64,000 nt of DNA from Sipunculus nudus (lineage: Eukaryota; Annelida; Sipuncula; Golfingiida; Sipunculidae). This document shows positions 60,900 to 64,000 of this stretch, piece after piece. A program made the translations under genes and the position numbers. The stretch's first letter is position 1. Every line of letters begins with the position of its first letter. The stretch lies in NCBI GenBank assembly GCA_026874595.1, contig CM049318.1, positions 40,195,956 through 40,259,955 on the forward strand. The letters are read 5' to 3'. Under the pieces are notes generated by a model. It searched no databases. It had not been told where the DNA came from and saw nothing but the letters and a program-made list of their open reading frames with translations.

Positions 60900-61385
60900 G
60901 CGTCATATCGACCCTCTGACATAACGACCAGATAAATTGCCTGCCAGAGTATCATTACATCTAGGTCTGAAGAACGCATTATAAGGCTCCATAAGCATGC
61001 AAATTTTTCGTCATTTTTTACAACGCCTCATAGCCTACAGGTACACTGTCAATTAACATACCTGACCAATCGATAGCATTTTTTGTGTGTACTTTCTAAT
61101 AACACAAACCATAAGCGAGAAAAGTTCCGTTTTAAATGGCTGGCACGGGTTAGGCAACTTGCCAGCGATACAGGAAATGACTCGTTTCCATAGAGACGGG
61201 GTTTAAGTTTGGGTTGTGAATTCACATGTATTCTCTTGTGTTAAATAACCACCGTAGCAAAATGTTAGGATTATGGGTGGTTTTACCACAATATGAAGGC
61301 AACATGATGAAAACAACTGCGATGCATTCCTCGATATTGCTTGTATCACCATTCAAGTAGGCTTACCAGCCCAATTATCATAGCC
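60900..61385 (+). repeat. Dispersed repeat with the empty site of the 8339-9462 transposon
   Basis: Aligns to 8290-8338 and then directly to 9466-9960. The join falls near 60965, at a TA following TTACATC. This copy never received, or has lost, the transposon. Confidence 0.7.
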
Positions 61386-61889
61386 TACTGAGTCGGTTTG
61401 TCACAGCTATTTTTACCCATTAAGGAAATGTTTGACTATGGCCTTCCAAGCTTGCGTACACAGCCGAGAAATTAATACTTGTTTGTACATATGCGCTTGT
61501 CTGGCATTCATAGCTTCAGCCCTGCAAAATAATGTATTAGTTTCTTACGACTTTAAGGACAAAGACACTGTCTATTGAACGGCACCCATTTAACCTTTGT
61601 TAAAGAGTAAGTATAACGCATGTTTAACTTTAGTGGGTGCCGATTGCCACAGGAAACACTCATAAACTGTATAACACATGTTATCTTAGTCTTTATCAAT
61701 GCCGCATATGGAAATGCACTTTAAGCAGCCTACACACGCCTTACATTAGGGGACAAAGACCTCGGTGAAAACAGGAACTTTGAAACATGCACCTGCGTAA
61801 CTCGTTCACACTCGGAATGTACCTTTGACATCACTACGGGATGACCAATCTGATGATGGTTATGCGAGATAATGCAAGATATAATAAAT

Positions 61890-61998
61890 AGAAAATTGTG
61901 CTCGGTAAGTGGTATGAATGTGTGTGAACTGCACTTTGATTCCGACTATTGGAGAATTGGGGCTATATAAATATTATTTTTGTTATTATTATTATCTC
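61890..61998 (+). repeat. LINE-type 3' tail
   Basis: GAATTGGGGCTATATAAATA is followed by a TTATTATTATT tail, a common ending of CR1/L2-like elements and their derived SINEs. The upstream part is not recognisable. Confidence 0.45.
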
Positions 61999-62039
61999 CA
62001 CCTACCCATACATGGAGATAAATGTTTTCGCCATTCTTC

Positions 62040-62295
62040 TTCTGCTTCTTCGTTGTAGTCTTATTATTCTTCCACATTTTAAATCCGATTCCATTCATAT
62101 TTACTCAGGATGAGCCCTATCATAGTCCAATCAATTTTACCCAGTTTCAGCGACCTTGACCTAATTTCCAATGTTTCGTATTCTTATTGTTTTGCCACAT
62201 TTTCATCCGATTTCATTTTCATTTCCTCGGGATGTACCCTACCATAGTCCAATTAATTTGGCCCAGTTTCAGTGACCTTGGCCTATTTTTTCTAG
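62040..62295 (+). repeat. Two-copy tandem repeat of about 112 bp
   Basis: Two diverged copies share CCACATTTTnATCCGATT, CTCGGGATGnnCCCTA, CATAGTCCAATnAATTT and CCCAGTTTCAG then GACCTTG. No coding role is seen. Confidence 0.65.
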
Positions 62296-62329
62296 GTCAC
62301 TGGGTTAAAAAGTGCAATTTTTTTCAAGA

Positions 62330-64000
62330 TTTTCAATCTTTTTCTTCTACGTCTCTTTGACGAATGTTGCCGTACCTCGAAGATCCTCCAGACTGCCGTG
62401 GAGTTTCCTTGCCACTGGTGTCTGCTTTGGCCAAAAATGTTGCCTGAGATCCTTGTACGAGGAGCCTTCTTGCAGCAAATATGGTGTTGTCATGCTGTTT
62501 GGCTTAGAGGGATACAGGTCTGACTGGCTGATCCGGAGCTTTGCGCAGTCTGAATATAATAACCTGCAAAGGGCTGGTTAGCAGGTAGTAAGGATCCGCT
62601 TGGTTGTATTTAGGGTGCTCCTGTATAAATTTACTGTGCAGACTGGCTTTGATATTAGTTTTTATTTCATTTTAAGTTGTGGACCTGTCTTCCTGTTGTT
62701 TTAATGATCCCTCCTTGGCTAGACTGTCTGCGAAATTATTAACAATTACTTTTTAATGTGATAGGATCCACTGCACAATGACACTGGCTGGGCTAATCAG
62801 GGACACAAGAGCAAAGGTCAAGTCACTAAATTATTTGTCTCTGCCAGTCTGAAGTCTCTGCAGGATAGACAGAGCATCTGTCAGGAAAACTCCTTTGTTG
62901 GACCTGTTTCAGCTATGTGGTACATGGAATGCCCCTGTCTTAATGACCACTGCTTCTGCTTTGAAGTTTGTAGAATAACGGCTGGTAGTGAGAGAGACCC
63001 TTTCTTCTCCTCCTCCTTGGTACTTAATGTAGATTCCGGCGCCACCAGTTCTGAATGCCTGCTCAGCGGAGACATCCGTATACATATGGGTCCAGCTATC
63101 TTGCGGTTAGTTGTTGCAGATGTGCTCTATGGTGCAAGACTTCTTTTCAATACTGCCCTTAGAGGCCTTTTTGCCAACAAAATCTGAATCGCACTGAATC
63201 TGGGGTCACTCTAAGCAGGGTTATCAGGTGCACCTGGGATCATAACGGGGTTTTGATCCACAAGCTCTTCGTGTGTTTCTCAAGAATCCTTGTTTGGTGG
63301 ATTAAATTCCACTCTTCAGTCTCTCTCTTCTTGGCTGAGACATTCTCTCCTTCATTGGGTGACCTGTGGGTCTTCTGAACTTAGCAGCTTGCACAAGAAG
63401 CTTGGTGTCTTTACGGTCCTCAAGAGATTTTAGCTCGTGGTGGTCTCCAGTTCTTTTATTGGTGTTGTTTCCATGGCTCCAGTAATGATTCTTGATGCCT
63501 GATTCTGTGCCCTTCTAACTTCCTCGAAGTTAGACTTGGCAGCAGTTCTCCAGGATGTCAAACCGTACTCCAGAACTGGTCGGACATTTTCCTGAGGATT
63601 TTGGGTATCTGCACCCCATGTTGGGCCGGGTTGAGTGGTAAACGCACCTTGGCAACTTCAACCATGGCAATTTGCTGCCTCCAGGTCAGCCTCTTTTCAA
63701 AAGTCACCCCCAGGTATGTTGGGTCGTCCTCTGCTTGCAACGTCTTATCATTCAGCCTGAGTTTGACCTTTTGTTGTTTGGTAGAGAAGCTGAAGATGGC
63801 ATAAGTGGTTTTTATAAGGGGTTGACTTTAACGAGCCACTGGACTGTTCAGTCCTTTAGAACATTTACTGCAGTCTATAGTTGACAATTGTCAGGTGTTC
63901 CTCCATGCACCAGAGGACAAGGTCATCAGCGTAGATAGCACTGTAGACATGGCGTGGGAGGTCTCTGACAATTCCATTGATGAATATTAGGAACAGGGTT
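62330..64000 (-). mobile_element. Jockey-like non-LTR retrotransposon, C-terminal half, degenerate, cut by the window end
   Basis: On the minus strand from the window edge, 63995-63900 encodes LFLIFINGIVRDLP and YADDLVLW, the catalytic YADD block of reverse transcriptase. Then come DDPTYLGVTFEKRLTWRQQI (63730-63670), VRPVLEYGL and FEEVRRAQNQASRIITGAME (63580-63480). Further on, RNase H-like pieces appear: VIVQWI near 62780 and NNFADSLAKEGSL near 62740-62700. The end near 62340 reads RKLHGSLEDLRGTATFVKE. Several frameshifts and stops show that it is inactive. RT followed by RNase H in one frame set fits I/Jockey-group elements. The N-terminal part is beyond the window. Confidence 0.8.

Overview
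This is eukaryotic DNA from an invertebrate animal, most likely a bivalve or other mollusc. Four things suggest this: GT-AG introns, short secreted peptidoglycan recognition proteins (PGRPs), an invertebrate-type (i-type) lysozyme, and an FMRFamide-receptor-like GPCR in one intronless reading frame. The setting is AT-rich, repeat-dense and full of (TA)n microsatellites. Species identity is inference. No bacterial operon, CRISPR array or rRNA gene was seen.

Layout. 1-5.2 kb: repeats and microsatellites. 5.2-7.0 kb: four-exon PGRP copy 1, with a 19-nt frameshifting deletion. 8.3-9.5 kb: a 1.1-kb inverted-repeat transposon, whose unoccupied site survives in a related repeat at 61 kb. 10.4-11.3 kb: decayed LINE tail. 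17.3-19.1 kb: intact PGRP copy 2 (188 aa, all five amidase residues). 21.0 kb: a well-formed type I hammerhead ribozyme. 24.5-23.6 kb (minus): PGRP copy 3, with a nonsense codon and no recognisable last exon. 25.2-25.7 kb: a miniature LTR retrotransposon (TRIM-like) whose LTRs carry a tRNA-like Pol III promoter. 29.3-36.3 kb: a head-to-tail 3.5-kb duplication, each unit with a complete four-exon i-type lysozyme gene; the two coding sequences look identical. 36.8-43.0 kb: wreckage of mobile-element-like genes (zinc-finger exons on plus; SGNH-hydrolase-like and zinc-knuckle ORFs on minus), one split by a 1.4-kb hAT-like element. 43.4-47.8 kb: diverged tandem arrays with units of about 340 and 145 bp. 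50.9-49.8 kb (minus): the GPCR. 51.5 kb: a 0.3-kb TTAA-flanked MITE. 54-64 kb: repeat remnants, ending in a Jockey-like non-LTR retrotransposon cut by the window edge.

How the genes fit together. The PGRPs (predicted N-acetylmuramoyl-L-alanine amidases) and the i-type lysozymes (muramidases) are secreted enzymes that attack different bonds of bacterial peptidoglycan. The window is therefore plausibly an antibacterial or digestive/symbiosis locus under birth-and-death evolution: one intact and two broken PGRPs beside a freshly duplicated lysozyme. Nothing links the GPCR to this role beyond position. All coordinates, splice sites and alignments were read by eye; no alignment, folding or database search was run.
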